Positions 25,485-36,358 are shown, numbered from the stretch's first letter. The stretch is 64,000 nucleotides of DNA from Kribbella aluminosa (GCF_017876295.1 NZ_JAGINT010000002.1:868001-932000); one strand, 5' to 3'. Program-made: numbers and translations. Notes: generated by a model not told the origin, from the sequence alone.

Positions 25485-26538
25485 GAAACCGCCGCCGCAG
25501 CTCGGCGAGCAGCTGGTGCTTGTCGGCGAACGGCGTGGTCGCGACCCAGACGGTCTCGACCGCTGCCTGGAACGAGTCATCGTTGAACGTGGCTGTCACC
25601 AGCGTGACGGTGTTGTCGAAGGCGTCCCGCCCGGCGAACCATCCGTAAGCCTGGAGCACGAGCGCGCGGGTCGTGGGTGCCGCCGGCTCGTCGGGGCGTC
25701 GAGGGCCGTTGAGTGTCTCGAACCAGTCGGCGCCACGGTCCATCCGGTCGAGTACGGCGGCGACCCGTTCCTTGCCGCCGTACCCGGCCTCCTCGCACGC
25801 GCGGCGCGCCGCCCAGCGGGCGATCGAGCGCAAGGTCTGTGGATCGGTCTGCTCGAGCAGGTCCACCAAGGAGCGGTCCAGCGCGCACAGCTCGCGGGCG
25901 TATGCGGTGCTCTCGAGGCGTTCGGTGGGGAGGGTTCCGCCCCAGGCGGCCTTGTGTTCGGCGAGGCGTTGTTCCTCGGCCTGGTGGGCTTGCTCCCGTT
26001 TCCGTTCGGCCAGTTCCGCCGGTGTCGGGAACTCGCGGGCCGACTTGTGCCAGTACGCCGCCTGCCGACTCGTCTGCTTCACGACACGCTCGGGCGCCGG
26101 CCGGGCCGGCCAGAACTGCAGGAGGTACCGGTCGGGCGACGACTCGCCGTCCATCGGTGGGCCGGACTGGTGGCCGGCGTCCATTCCCCATCCGGAGTAC
26201 CGCACCCGATAGTCCAGCCCCGGTTCGAGGTCGAGCGCCCATGACCCGCCACCACCCCAACTGACCAGCTGAGCGGCTCCGATCGGACGGTACGCCGCCT
26301 CGACGACGTCCTCCGCGTCGTACTCCACCGGCGGCATCGTGTCGTGGACCTCGACGGTGAACCCGACCTCCCGGGTGTGCAGTCCGGTGATCAGGAACAA
26401 CGTCCCTGGCACCGCTGCCCCGCACAGCCCGTTCCGCTGCCCGGCGAAGCACTCAACGAGGTCAGCCCAGTCCGCCCCGCTCTCCACGTAGATCTGTGCA
26501 TAGGCGACCCGCGCCGGACCGCTCATCACTGTGCGCAT
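25465..26538 (-). CDS. Hypothetical protein, 357 aa
   Basis: No family recognised. The chain is soluble with no signal peptide. The N-terminal half (to about 150) is beta-rich with aromatic residues (VSWGGGGSWALDLEPGLDYR, YSGWGMD). A charged helical stretch follows at about 170-200 (ELAERKREQAHQAEEQRLAE, coiled-coil-like), then an alpha-helical C-terminal part (SLVDLLEQTDPQTLRSIARW). Codon usage is typical of the window, so it is a real gene. Its 3' end overlaps the GNAT gene by 20 bp. An immunity or housekeeping role cannot be judged from sequence. Confidence 0.7.
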   Translation of the reverse strand: MRTVMSGPARVAYAQIYVESGADWADLVECFAGQRNGLCGAAVPGTLFLITGLHTREVGFTVEVHDTMPPVEYDAEDVVEAAYRPIGAAQLVSWGGGGSWALDLEPGLDYRVRYSGWGMDAGHQSGPPMDGESSPDRYLLQFWPARPAPERVVKQTSRQAAYWHKSAREFPTPAELAERKREQAHQAEEQRLAEHKAAWGGTLPTERLESTAYARELCALDRSLVDLLEQTDPQTLRSIARWAARRACEEAGYGGKERVAAVLDRMDRGADWFETLNGPRRPDEPAAPTTRALVLQAYGWFAGRDAFDNTVTLVTATFNDDSFQAAVETVWVATTPFADKHQLLAELRRRFLTRPGL

Positions 26539-26608
26539 CTCATTCCCCCATCAGCCGTTGACCGTTTCCTACATGCCAAAAGGTGCAAACGGGGCGTACT
26601 GGATCAAA

Positions 26609-26823
26609 TGCCCCTAGCTCTGGATTCTGACGGCGCTGGTGGCCGCGGCGGTCGTCGCATTTGCGACCTCGACGGAGACCCGGCGGCGGCCGCGTCGGTC
26701 TTCCAACAGATCGGAGGTGGGCCCACACCGGTCCCGTGGGCCTACCTCCCCGGCGACTTCGCCGAGAACTTCCGGACTGCTCACGACGGGGTGCTCACCC
26801 TGAGGCCGCGGCCCTCGACCTGA
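26609..26823 (+). CDS. Possible small ORF or gene remnant, 71 aa
   Basis: In the 291-bp gap between the hypothetical gene and the diguanylate cyclase, an ORF from ATG 26609 has GC-biased codons only in its second half (ending TAYLPGDF-like: WAYLPGDFAENFRTAHDGVL). There is no clear RBS. An inverted repeat AGGTGGGCCCAC / GTGGGCCTACCT (26715-26748) lies within it and could instead be the cyclase terminator. Coding status doubtful. Confidence 0.25.
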
Positions 26824-26829
26824 ACACTG

Positions 26830-28269
26830 CTACGAGCGGCTTTTCTTCGCGAGGTACATCGCCTGGTCGGCCTCGTGCAGGAGTGTGTCGAGGTCGCTGG
26901 TGGTGGGCGTGATCGGGACGGTGCCGACGCTGGTGGTGACTTGGATGTCGATGTTCGGCAGCGGCCGGCTGACTGCGTCCTCGAGGCGGGTGATGAGCGT
27001 GTTGAGGTCGTCGCCGGTGATGTCCTCGGCGAGTACGGCGAACTCGTCGCCGCCGAGCCGCGCCACGGTGTCGCCGTGCCGGACCGCCGTACTGAGCCGG
27101 GTGGCGATCTCGCGCAGCGCGTGGTCGCCGGCCTCGTGCCCGTAGCTGTCGTTGACCAGCTTGAAATGGTTGAGGTCGCAGAACAGCAGCGCGCCGGGGC
27201 GGCCGGTGAACCGGGTCTGCTCCAGCACCTTCACGAACCGCTGCTGCAGGAGCCGCCGGTTCGGCAGGCCGGTGAGCGGGTCGTGCGCGGCGTGATGCCG
27301 GAGCTTGCGCTCGGCGTCCTTGCGGGCGGTGACGTCGTCGATCTGCACCAGCAGGATCCGCGGCTGCCCGGCGCCCTGCTCGACGATCGCCGCCGTACCG
27401 CCGAGCCAGATCGCGTTCCCGGTCGGCTGCGTGAAGACCCGCTCGAACCGGTACGTACCGTTGCTGGCGGCAACTTCCTCGAGCTCGGTCCGGGTCTGTT
27501 CCGGCTCGTCGTCGCGCAGGAAGCTGACCAGCCGCATGCCGACCAACTGGTCAGCGGTGTAGCCGGTGATCCGGCAGAAGGCGTCGTTCACCCGCAGGAT
27601 CCGGCCCAGGTCCGGCCCGTCGAACGCGATCGTGGCCATCCCGTTCCCGGCGCCCTCGAAGACCAGCCGGAAGGTCGCCTCGCTGGCCTCCAGCCGGGTC
27701 TTCTCGGCGAGCAGCTGATCGGTCAGCCGGGCCTTGTCGATCGCGACTCCCGCCTGGGTCGCGAAGATCTCCAGCAGCTCCCGGTGGATCGGCCCCGGCC
27801 GCCGCTGGTCCTCGGGCAGGTCGACCGAGAGCATCCCGACCAGCTCGCCCTCGGACGAGTACAGCGGCGCGAACAGCGCGTCCAGCGGGTGCCAGGCGTC
27901 GGGCGCGTCGGACACCGGTACGTCGGGCACCCAGCCGGTCACCTCGCCCTCCGGCAGCCGCTCGTGCGGCACGAACCGGAGCTTGCCCCAGACGTCCGCG
28001 ATCGCGAACTCCGCGTCGAACAGGTCCGCCGCGCTCACCCGGCCGAGGAGCGCGGCCCGGGCCTCCGGGGACCCGGCTACCGCGATCACCTCGAACTTGC
28101 CGTCCGGGTAGCGCAGATTCAGCACGGCGATGCCGAAACCGAGCCCGTCCACGACACCGTCGACGACAGCCTGCAACGTCTCGGCAAGGCTGCGCCCGGC
28201 GCCCATCCGCGCACTCACCTCGTACAAGCGCCGGACGGCGGACAGCCGGACCGCGGGCTCGTTCTGCAC
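26830..28269 (-). CDS. GAF-PAS-GGDEF diguanylate cyclase
   Basis: 479-aa cytoplasmic signalling protein: GAF domain about 20-195, PAS domain about 205-320 (LRVNDAFCRITGYTADQLVG), GGDEF domain about 325-479. The active-site motif RLGGDEFAVL is intact and no EAL domain follows, so it should make cyclic di-GMP from GTP. The metal Asp lies in LFCDLNHFKLVND. No membrane segment. I take GTG at 28269 because TATTCT sits six bases upstream, fitting a leaderless transcript; GTG at 28293 would add eight residues but has no RBS. Confidence 0.87.
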   Translation of the reverse strand: MQNEPAVRLSAVRRLYEVSARMGAGRSLAETLQAVVDGVVDGLGFGIAVLNLRYPDGKFEVIAVAGSPEARAALLGRVSAADLFDAEFAIADVWGKLRFVPHERLPEGEVTGWVPDVPVSDAPDAWHPLDALFAPLYSSEGELVGMLSVDLPEDQRRPGPIHRELLEIFATQAGVAIDKARLTDQLLAEKTRLEASEATFRLVFEGAGNGMATIAFDGPDLGRILRVNDAFCRITGYTADQLVGMRLVSFLRDDEPEQTRTELEEVAASNGTYRFERVFTQPTGNAIWLGGTAAIVEQGAGQPRILLVQIDDVTARKDAERKLRHHAAHDPLTGLPNRRLLQQRFVKVLEQTRFTGRPGALLFCDLNHFKLVNDSYGHEAGDHALREIATRLSTAVRHGDTVARLGGDEFAVLAEDITGDDLNTLITRLEDAVSRPLPNIDIQVTTSVGTVPITPTTSDLDTLLHEADQAMYLAKKSRS

Positions 28270-28352
28270 TTGTCGAGAATAGGCCGATTTCACCCGCGGT
28301 GAGCAGCCGTATCCACAGCTGACCCGGTTAAGCGTTTGTTGTCACAGGCGTT

Positions 28353-29108
28353 TCAGTACCGAAGCTCGGTCAGACCCCGGTAGCTGCGCTCAGCCGACTG
28401 CCAGGCGTCCGTGGGCTTGTCGTGCTCGACCAGGTACTGCTCGACGCCTCCGGACTCCGCGTGCGCGAACATCGCGCCGAAGTCCAGCTTGCCGGCGCCG
28501 ACGTCCTCCCACGAACCGTCCGCAGCCATGTCCTTCACGTGCAGCGCCGGGAACCGGCCCGGGTGCTCCTGGAACAGCTTCGCCGGGTCGTGCCCGCCGT
28601 CCACCGCCCAGTACAGGTCCAGCTCGAACCCGAGCAGCTCCGGGTCGACGTCCAGCAGGATGTCGTACAGCACCCGACCGTCGGCCTCGTCGAAGTCGTG
28701 ACCGTGGTTGTGGAACAGCAGCTTCAGCCCGGCGTCCCGGGCCGCCTTACCGGCCTCGACGAACGCGGCCGCCGCGGTCTTGAAACCCTCCACCGAGTGC
28801 AGCTCGGAAGGGATCGACGGTACGACGGCCCACTGCCCGCCGAGCGTTCGTACGTCGGCCAGCGCACCGGCCCAGTCGTCGCTCAGCCGTGCGTACCCGA
28901 CGTGCTCGAGCACGATCGCGAGCCCGGCGTCGTCCGCGAACCCGCGGATCTCGGCCGCACTGTGCTCGAACCGCCCACTCACCCCCACCGTGCGATACCC
29001 GATCCCGGCGAGCCGCTTCAGCGTCCCCGGATAGTCCTGGGCCAGTACGTCTCGCATCGTGTAGAGGTGCATCCCGATACCGTCGGCGGGAATGGTCCGG
29101 TCAGTCAT
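28353..29108 (-). CDS. Sugar phosphate isomerase/epimerase (xylose-isomerase-like TIM barrel), second of two
   Basis: 251-aa AP-endonuclease-2-type TIM barrel. Metal ligand regions are LAIVLEHVGYARL, LKLLFHNHGHDFDE, GFELDLYWAVDGGHDP and ALHVKDMAAD, with Glu, Asp, His and Glu in place, so a divalent-metal isomerase or related lyase is expected. It is the last gene of the minus-strand operon starting with the Gfo/Idh oxidoreductase, 14 bp after the preceding gene, with GAAGGAG before the ATG. Substrate unknown; probably an oxidised sugar. Confidence 0.83.
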   Translation of the reverse strand: MTDRTIPADGIGMHLYTMRDVLAQDYPGTLKRLAGIGYRTVGVSGRFEHSAAEIRGFADDAGLAIVLEHVGYARLSDDWAGALADVRTLGGQWAVVPSIPSELHSVEGFKTAAAAFVEAGKAARDAGLKLLFHNHGHDFDEADGRVLYDILLDVDPELLGFELDLYWAVDGGHDPAKLFQEHPGRFPALHVKDMAADGSWEDVGAGKLDFGAMFAHAESGGVEQYLVEHDKPTDAWQSAERSYRGLTELRY

Positions 29109-29122
29109 ACGTGCAACTCCTT

Positions 29123-29934
29123 CTAGAGGACGTGTTCCTGGTACCTCGCGTACGCCAGGTCGAAAACGTCCTGACCCGGCGCGTCCCACAGTTGCTGGTT
29201 GAAGATCTCGACCTCGATCGGGCCGTCGTACCCGGCCGCGTCGCAGGCCGCGCGCAGCCGGCGCAGCTCGATCACGCCGTCGCCCATCATGCCCCGGCCG
29301 AGCAAGGTGTCCGCCGGCAGCGGTACCACCCAGTCGCTGACCTGGTACGACGCGATCCGGGCGCCGGCCCGCGCGATCTGCCGGTAGACGTCCGCGTCCC
29401 ACCACAGGTGGTACGCGTCCACGATCACGCCGACCTGCTCGACCGGGAACTGCTCGGCCAGATCGAGCGCGCCGCCGAGCGAAGACACCACGCAGCGGTC
29501 CGAGCAGAACATCGGGTGCAGGGCCTCGACCGCGAGCGTGACCCCGCGTTCGGCGGCGTACGGCGCCAGCTCGGCGAGCCCGTCGCGGACCATCCCGCGG
29601 GCGCCGTCGAGGTCCCGCGATCCCGGCGGCAGGCCGCCGCTGACGAGCACGAGGACCGACGTACCGATGGTCGCGGCCTCGTCGATCGCGCGCCGGTTGT
29701 CCTCGATCTTCGCCTGCCGCTCGGCGGCGTCGGTCGAGGTGAGGAAGCCGCTGCGGCACAGCGAGGAGACCTTCAGGCCGGCGTCGGCGACCAGCTTCGC
29801 CGCCTTGTCGACGCCGTACTCCTGGATCGGCTCGCGCCACAGCCCGATCCACTCCAGCCCGGCCGCGGCGCTCGCCCCGACGACGTCTTCGAGCGGCCAG
29901 TACTTCGTGGTCGCCTGGTTGAGGCTGTACCGGT

Positions 29935-29938
<4 letters not shown>
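29123..29938 (-). CDS. Sugar phosphate isomerase/epimerase (TIM barrel), first of two
   Basis: 271-aa xylose-isomerase-like TIM barrel starting MNRYSLNQATTKYWPLEDVV. Metal-ligand blocks are VTLAVEALHPMFCSDRC, VGVIVDAYHLWWDADVY, ASYQVSDWVVPLP and GPIEVEIFNQQLWD. It overlaps the DUF993 gene stop by 4 bp. Two different members of this family in one operon suggest two successive isomerisation, epimerisation or elimination steps on one substrate. Confidence 0.83.
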
Positions 29939-31181
<1,243 letters not shown>

Positions 31182-31182
<1 letters not shown>

Positions 31183-32342
31183 CAGTTCGCCTTCAGGTCG
31201 AGGGCGGGGACCTCGAGTTTGCGGCCCTCGTGCCAGGACTTGAGGCCGAGTTCGGCGAGTTGGACGCCCTTGGCGGCTTCGACGAAGTCCCAGCTGAAGG
31301 GTGCGTCGTCGACCACGTGGCGCAGGAACATCTCCCACTGGACCTTGAAGCCGTTGTCCATCGGTTCGTTGTCCGGCACCGTCGCCCACTGGTCGCGGAA
31401 CTTCTCGGTGGCCGGGATGTCCGGGTTCCAGACCGGCTTCGGCGTCGCCGAGCGGTGCTGGGCGCGGCAGTTCCGCAGGCCGGCGACCGCGGACCCCTCG
31501 GTCCCGTCGACGTGGAACTCGACGAGCTCGTCCCGGAACACCCGGGTCGCCCACGACGAGTTCAGCTGCGCGACGATCCCGCCCTCCAGTTCGAACACGC
31601 CGTACGCCGCATCGTCCGCGGTCGCGGCGTACTCGTTGCCGCTCTCGTCGACCCGGGTCGGGATGTGCGTCGCGCCCTGGCAGTACACCGACTTGACCTC
31701 GCCGAACGTCTGGTCGAGCACGTACCGCCAGTGGCAGAACATGTCCAGGATGATGCCGCCGCCCTCTTCGGACTTGTAGTTCCAGGACGGCCGCTGCGCC
31801 TCCTGCCAGTCGCCCTCGAAGACCCAGTACCCGAACTCGCCGCGCACCGACAGGATCCGGCCGAAGAACCCGCCGTCGACCAGCCGCTTCAGCTTCCGCA
31901 GGCCGGGCAGCGACAGCTTGTCCATCACCACGCCGTTCTTCAGCCCGGACCCGACGACCAGCTTGGCCAGGTCGACGGCCGCGTCCAGGCTCTCCGCGAT
32001 CGGCTTCTCGCAGTAGATCGCCTTGCCGGCCTCGACCGCGGCGCGGACGCCCTTCTCGCGCAGCTGGGTGAGCTGGGAGTCGAAGTAGATCTCGACGTCC
32101 GGCTCGGCCAGCGCCTCGGCGAGGTCGGTGGTCCAGCGCTCCAGCCCGTACTGCTCGGCGATCTGCCGCAGCTTCAGCTCGTTCCGGCCGACCAGGATCG
32201 GCTCCGGGATGATCATCGTGCCGTCCGCGGCCGGCAGCCCGCCCTGCTCGCGGATCGCCACGACGGAACGCTCGAGGTGCTGGCGCAGGCCCATCCGGCC
32301 GGTGACGCCGTTCATCACGATGCCGATGCGTCGCTCGTTCAC
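31182..32342 (-). CDS. Gfo/Idh/MocA-family oxidoreductase
   Basis: 386-aa NAD(P)-dependent sugar dehydrogenase-like enzyme. It begins VNERRIGIVMNGVTGRMGLRQ (Rossmann fold) with the family motif AIYCEKPIAES, whose Lys is catalytic, and a metal-free C-terminal domain including GGGIILDMFCHWRYVLDQTF. GTG at 32342 is preceded by GAGAGG with seven-base spacing; an in-frame ATG at 32405 would place the start upstream of the transcription start. First gene of an operon with DUF993 and two TIM-barrel isomerases; likely oxidises the sugar first. Confidence 0.85.
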
Positions 32343-32375
32343 AGTCTTGCCTCTCGCGTCCGGCCCTTCACGCTC

Positions 32376-32389
32376 GGAAAGGGCTTTCC
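32376..32389. promoter_or_regulatory. Palindromic operator candidate upstream of the Gfo/Idh operon
   Basis: GGAAAGGGCTTTCC is a 14-bp near-perfect palindrome (one central mismatch pair) just downstream of the predicted transcription start. A repressor bound here would block the operon. The regulator is not in the operon. Confidence 0.45.
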
Positions 32390-32404
32390 AAGATTCTGAC
32401 CGCA

Positions 32405-32433
32405 ACCATAGGTGGGCGTAAAGGCCCAGTCAA
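32405..32433 (-). promoter_or_regulatory. Sigma-70-type promoter of the Gfo/Idh-DUF993-isomerase operon
   Basis: On the minus strand TTGACT (32433-32428) and TATGGT (32410-32405) are separated by 17 bp, almost identical to the hyi promoter. The spacer contains TGGGCGTAAA, whose inverted copy lies at 32495-32504. Confidence 0.7.
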
Positions 32434-32597
32434 CCTGTTCCGGAAAGCGATCTCCAGCCGCGCATTTTCGTGGGTGGGCGTCCGAGATGCCGGGTTTACG
32501 CCCATGATCCGGGTCGCAAAGCCTGCAGCTCAGACGTCAACCCATCAGAGGTGGGGGTCCGCTCGGCGCGGTTGTGGTCAGGCAGGGCTGCTGTGGA

Positions 32598-34067
32598 TCA
32601 AGCGGGTCTGACGCGTACGGCGGCCACCGCCGCGGCCCACTCGTCCCGGCGCCGGGCGCGATCAGCCGCGACGGGTTCGAAGGTGCGGAACGTTCGTCGC
32701 GCGGCCCAGGGCGTCCTCGAGCCACTGCCGCGAGACGACACCGAGGTCGATCTCGTAGTGTGCGCGTCGAGGGTGGACCAGGCCAGTTCGGCCACGCCGA
32801 GGGCGGAGATCTCCGGTACGTCGGCAGCCTCGACCGGGCGGCCGAGCAGATCCGCCTGGGTCTGCATGAGCAGGTCCGAGACTGTGGCGCCGCCGTCGGC
32901 GCGCAGGGTGGTGAGTCCGCCGGGAATCGTGTCGGTGATGTCGCAGATCTGGTGCGCGACCGCGTCGACGGCGGCGCGCGCGATGTGGGCGCGGGTGGTG
33001 GAGCTGCTCATCCCGGTCAGCGCGGCGCGGGCCTCCCGGTCCCAGTGCGGTGCGCCGAGCCCGGCGAAGGCCGGTACCAGTACGACGCCGTCGGCTGCCG
33101 GGACGGTCGCTGCGAGGTGCATCAGCGCACCGACGTCCGGGAGGCCGAGCAGGTCGGCGGTCCAGGCGAGCGCGGCGCCGGAGGAGACGATGTTGCCTTC
33201 CAGTGCGTAGCCGGGCCGGTCGGTCAGCCAGGCGAGGGTGCAGCCGTCCGGCGCGAAGTCCGTGATCGGTGTCATCACCGACGATCCGGTGCCGTACGTC
33301 GCTTTGACCATGCCGGCCAGCGTGCAGCCCTGGCCGTACATCGCGGCGTGCGAGTCGGCCAGCACCGCGACGATCGGGATGCCGTCGGGTAGTCCTGGCA
33401 CGTCCTTCGTATGCCCGAAGCCCGCGTCCGACCGCCGTACCTCTGGAAGTGCCGCCCGTGGGATCCCGAATGCGTCCAGTAGTTCTGCTGACCAGTCCAA
33501 GGCTGTCAGGTCGTACAGCAGGGTGCGGGATGCGTTGCCGGCCTCGGTCAGGTGCTCCCGGCAACCGGTCAGCCGATGGATCAGCCAGGAGTCGACGGTG
33601 CCGACGTACGCGTCGGAGCGGTCGAGCAACCACCGCATCTTGGGGGCGGAGAACATCGCGTCGACGCGGAGCCCGGTACGCCGACGTACCAGCTCGTCGA
33701 CCGCGACAGGTAGTTGGGCACACCAACTACTGGTCCGCGCGTCCTGCCATCCCAGCACTGGACCGACGGGATTCCCGGAGTGATCCCACCCCACCACGGA
33801 CTCGCGTTGCGTGGACAACGCAATCCCCACGACCTCAACCCCACCGCCCGCCGCACCCCCGCCGCCAGCGGCGGCGTTCAGGCAGGTGGTTGTTGCTTTC
33901 AGGACGCTCAGCCAGATGTTTTCGGCGTCCTGTTCTACCCAGCCCGGGTGCGGGGTGGAGATCCCGACGGGGTGCGAACCGGTGGCGAGGACCGTGCCGT
34001 CGGCGGTGACCAGGGCGGCTTTCGAGTTGGTTGTGCCCTGGTCGACCGCGAGTACCGCCTGGACCAT
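32598..34067 (-). CDS. FGGY-family carbohydrate kinase
   Basis: 489-aa sugar kinase of the glycerol/xylulose/gluconate kinase superfamily. ATP and substrate motifs are AVDQGTTNSKAALVTADG, LSTQRESVVGWDHSG, TVDSWLIHRLTG, VKATYGTGSSVM and TLRADGGATVSDLLMQTQAD. ATG at 34067 has GGAGGG upstream. Between about 32772 and 32698 the codons lose third-position GC bias while the next frame gains it (reading AHYEIDLGVVSRQWLEDALG), suggesting two compensating indels before the FEPV ending. It diverges from the nucleoside-hydrolase/ABC/transketolase operon, so it probably phosphorylates the pentose that operon releases. Confidence 0.85.
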   Translation of the reverse strand: MVQAVLAVDQGTTNSKAALVTADGTVLATGSHPVGISTPHPGWVEQDAENIWLSVLKATTTCLNAAAGGGGAAGGGVEVVGIALSTQRESVVGWDHSGNPVGPVLGWQDARTSSWCAQLPVAVDELVRRRTGLRVDAMFSAPKMRWLLDRSDAYVGTVDSWLIHRLTGCREHLTEAGNASRTLLYDLTALDWSAELLDAFGIPRAALPEVRRSDAGFGHTKDVPGLPDGIPIVAVLADSHAAMYGQGCTLAGMVKATYGTGSSVMTPITDFAPDGCTLAWLTDRPGYALEGNIVSSGAALAWTADLLGLPDVGALMHLAATVPAADGVVLVPAFAGLGAPHWDREARAALTGMSSSTTRAHIARAAVDAVAHQICDITDTIPGGLTTLRADGGATVSDLLMQTQADLLGRPVEAADVPEISALGVAELAWSTLDAHTTRSTSVSSRGSGSRTPWAARRTFRTFEPVAADRARRRDEWAAAVAAVRVRPA

Positions 34068-34174
34068 CGGCCCTCCAAGTTTCAACTGAGGTCTTGACGG
34101 GACTCTAGCGCCGTGGCGACACTCAAGGCGACAGCTTATGCACTACTGAATATCTAGTCAGAGATGAGGTCAGG

Positions 34175-35068
34175 GTGAAGCCGAGTAGACGCCGGGTGAT
34201 CATCAACACCGATGCAAAGAACGAGGCCGACGACCAGTTCGCGATCGTGCACGGACTGTTGTCGCCGACCTTCGACGTCCGCGGGCTGATTCCCGCGCAC
34301 TTCGGCACCCGCCGGTCGGACCGCAGCATGGAGGAGTCCCGCAAGGAGATCGACCTGCTGCTGGACCTGATGGACCTGACCGGCAAGGTCACCGTCGCGA
34401 ACGGTGCGACCACCGGCATCCCGGACGAGCAGACCCCACTCGACTCGCCCGGCGCGCAGCTGATCATCGAGGAGTCCAAGCTGGCCTCGCAGGACGACCC
34501 GCTGTTCGTGTCGTTCCTCGGTCCGCTCACCGACCTGGCGTCGGCGATCCTGCTCGACCCGGAGCTCGTGCACCGGGACGTTGTCGTGATCTGGATCGGC
34601 GGCCGCGGTTACCGCGGCTACGGCACCTACCCGGGGATCGAGTTCAACCTGTCCAACGACATCCACGCGGCGAACGTGGTGTTCGGCTCCGGGATGACCG
34701 TCTGGCAGGTGCCGAGCGACGTGTATACGAAGGTCTCGGTGAGCTACGCCGAGCTCGAGGAGAAGATCGGCGACGCCGGCCCGCTCGGGAAGTACCTGAT
34801 CGAGCAGTTGGTCGAGTGGAACGCGACGTACCACGGGGAGCCGATCGAGTCGCGGTCGCTCGGGGACTCGCCCGCGATCGCGCTGATGCTCTATCCCCGG
34901 AGTGGGGACATGCGGGTCCAGCCCGCGCCGCGGTTCGGCGTCGACGGCTGGTACCTGCCCGGGACCGACAACCCCATCCACGTCTGCGAGCAGGTCGACG
35001 TCCGGTTCCTGCTGGAGGACATGTTCGCCAAGATCCGCCGCTTCGCCCGTACAAGGAGCACATCATGA
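34175..35068 (+). CDS. Nucleoside hydrolase-like protein
   Basis: 297-aa member of the inosine/uridine-preferring nucleoside hydrolase fold. The N-terminal Ca2+ site motif, usually DTDxGxDDA, reads NTDAKNEADDQFAI, and the later Asp/Asn residues appear in FVSFLGPLTDLA and GIEFNLSNDIHAAN. The changed motif places it in a divergent branch, so another N- or O-glycoside may be the substrate. GTG start at 34175. First gene of a seven-gene sugar operon, overlapping the binding-protein gene by 4 bp. Confidence 0.8.
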   Translation: MKPSRRRVIINTDAKNEADDQFAIVHGLLSPTFDVRGLIPAHFGTRRSDRSMEESRKEIDLLLDLMDLTGKVTVANGATTGIPDEQTPLDSPGAQLIIEESKLASQDDPLFVSFLGPLTDLASAILLDPELVHRDVVVIWIGGRGYRGYGTYPGIEFNLSNDIHAANVVFGSGMTVWQVPSDVYTKVSVSYAELEEKIGDAGPLGKYLIEQLVEWNATYHGEPIESRSLGDSPAIALMLYPRSGDMRVQPAPRFGVDGWYLPGTDNPIHVCEQVDVRFLLEDMFAKIRRFARTRSTS

Positions 35069-36354
35069 ACAGCTTCAGCCGCCGGGGGTTCCTCGGTCTC
35101 ACGTCCGCCGCCGCACTCGGCGCCGGTCTGTCCGCCTGCACCGGCGGTGGTACGTCGACCGGCGGGGGAGCCACGCAGTCGGCGTCGAACGACCTGCGCC
35201 TGTTCACCTACGAGGGTGACGAGACCATCGGCCTGCTGAAGGCGCAGATCAAGAAGTTCGACGCGCAGAACGGCACCACCACGACGGTGGACAGCCTGCC
35301 GGGCTCGGGGGCCGCGGTCTACCCGGACAAGCTGCGGACGGAGCTGCTCGGTGGCAAGGGCCCGGACATCTGGCGGATCTGGGGCGGTCAGATCGGCAGT
35401 CCGTTCGCGAAGGCGAAGCAGGCCCTCGACCTGACGCCGTACTACTCCAAGTACGGCTGGGACTCGAAGATCAACACCGCGGCGATCGGTGGGATGACGT
35501 TCGACGGCGTGAAGTCCGGGGTGCCGTTCGTGTCCCTCGGGATCGGTGCCTGGTACAACAAGTCGCTGTTCGCCAAGGCCGGTGTGAGTGCAGCGCCGAC
35601 GACGTACGCCGAACTCGAGGCCGTGAACGACAAACTGGTGGCTGTCGGTGTCACACCCTGCGGGCTCGGTGGGAAGTACGGCTGGGACATCATGCGGCTG
35701 TTCGAGTACCTGCTCGAGCACACCGCCGGACCTGCGCTGCACGACAAGCTGCTGACCGGTGCCGAGAGCTGGGACCGGCCCGAGGTGGTCGAGGCGTTCA
35801 CGTTGTTCAAGAAGTGGCAGGACAAGAAGTGGTTGCCGCAGGGCGCCCTCGGCCTCGACCCTGCCGACATCGAGCCCGGGTACGTCCAGGGCAAGACGGC
35901 GTACACGATCACCGGGCCGTGGACCGAGGCGGCCGCGATCCTGAACGCGAAGAAGAGCCCGTCCGCGTTCGGCAACTTCGAGCTGCCGACCGGCCAGAAG
36001 CCCGCGCGGCACTCGGGCTTCGTCGAGGGCTACATGATCAACGCCAAGACCGGTAACGCCGACAAGGCCGCCGCGCTGCTCGACTTCATCGTGCAGCCCG
36101 CGACCCAGAAGGCGATGCAGATCAGCGCGTCGACGGTCAAGGGCGCCGAGCCGGATCCGAAGGCGCTGCCGTTGTCGGCCGAGTGGTCGCAGAAGTACGG
36201 CAGCAACCCGTTCTACACGATCCAGGACCAGGCGTTCCCGAAGAAGCAGGCCGACCAGTACTTCAGCGTGCAGAGCGATCTGCTGCAGGGATCGGTGGCA
36301 CCGGACGCGGCGAAGAAGATGCAGGACATCGTCTCCGCGTGGGCGAAGAGCTGA
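35065..36354 (+). CDS. Sugar ABC transporter substrate-binding lipoprotein
   Basis: 429-aa extracytoplasmic family-1 solute-binding protein. The N-terminus NSFSRRGFLGLTSAA is a twin-arginine signal and LSAC at residues 22-25 is a lipobox, so it is Tat-exported and anchored by Cys25. The mature part shows the usual two-lobe features (KGPDIWRIWGGQIGSPFA, VPFVSLGIGAWYNKSLF, AYTITGPWTEAAAI). The operon suggests it captures a pentose or glycoside. ATGA overlap with the gene before it; RBS AAGGAG. Confidence 0.9.
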   Translation: MNSFSRRGFLGLTSAAALGAGLSACTGGGTSTGGGATQSASNDLRLFTYEGDETIGLLKAQIKKFDAQNGTTTTVDSLPGSGAAVYPDKLRTELLGGKGPDIWRIWGGQIGSPFAKAKQALDLTPYYSKYGWDSKINTAAIGGMTFDGVKSGVPFVSLGIGAWYNKSLFAKAGVSAAPTTYAELEAVNDKLVAVGVTPCGLGGKYGWDIMRLFEYLLEHTAGPALHDKLLTGAESWDRPEVVEAFTLFKKWQDKKWLPQGALGLDPADIEPGYVQGKTAYTITGPWTEAAAILNAKKSPSAFGNFELPTGQKPARHSGFVEGYMINAKTGNADKAAALLDFIVQPATQKAMQISASTVKGAEPDPKALPLSAEWSQKYGSNPFYTIQDQAFPKKQADQYFSVQSDLLQGSVAPDAAKKMQDIVSAWAKS

Positions 36355-36358
36355 GCGC

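Noticed and set aside
26344..26823. 159-aa plus-strand ORF
   Set aside because: Its first part is antisense to the hypothetical gene; only a doubtful downstream portion could be real.
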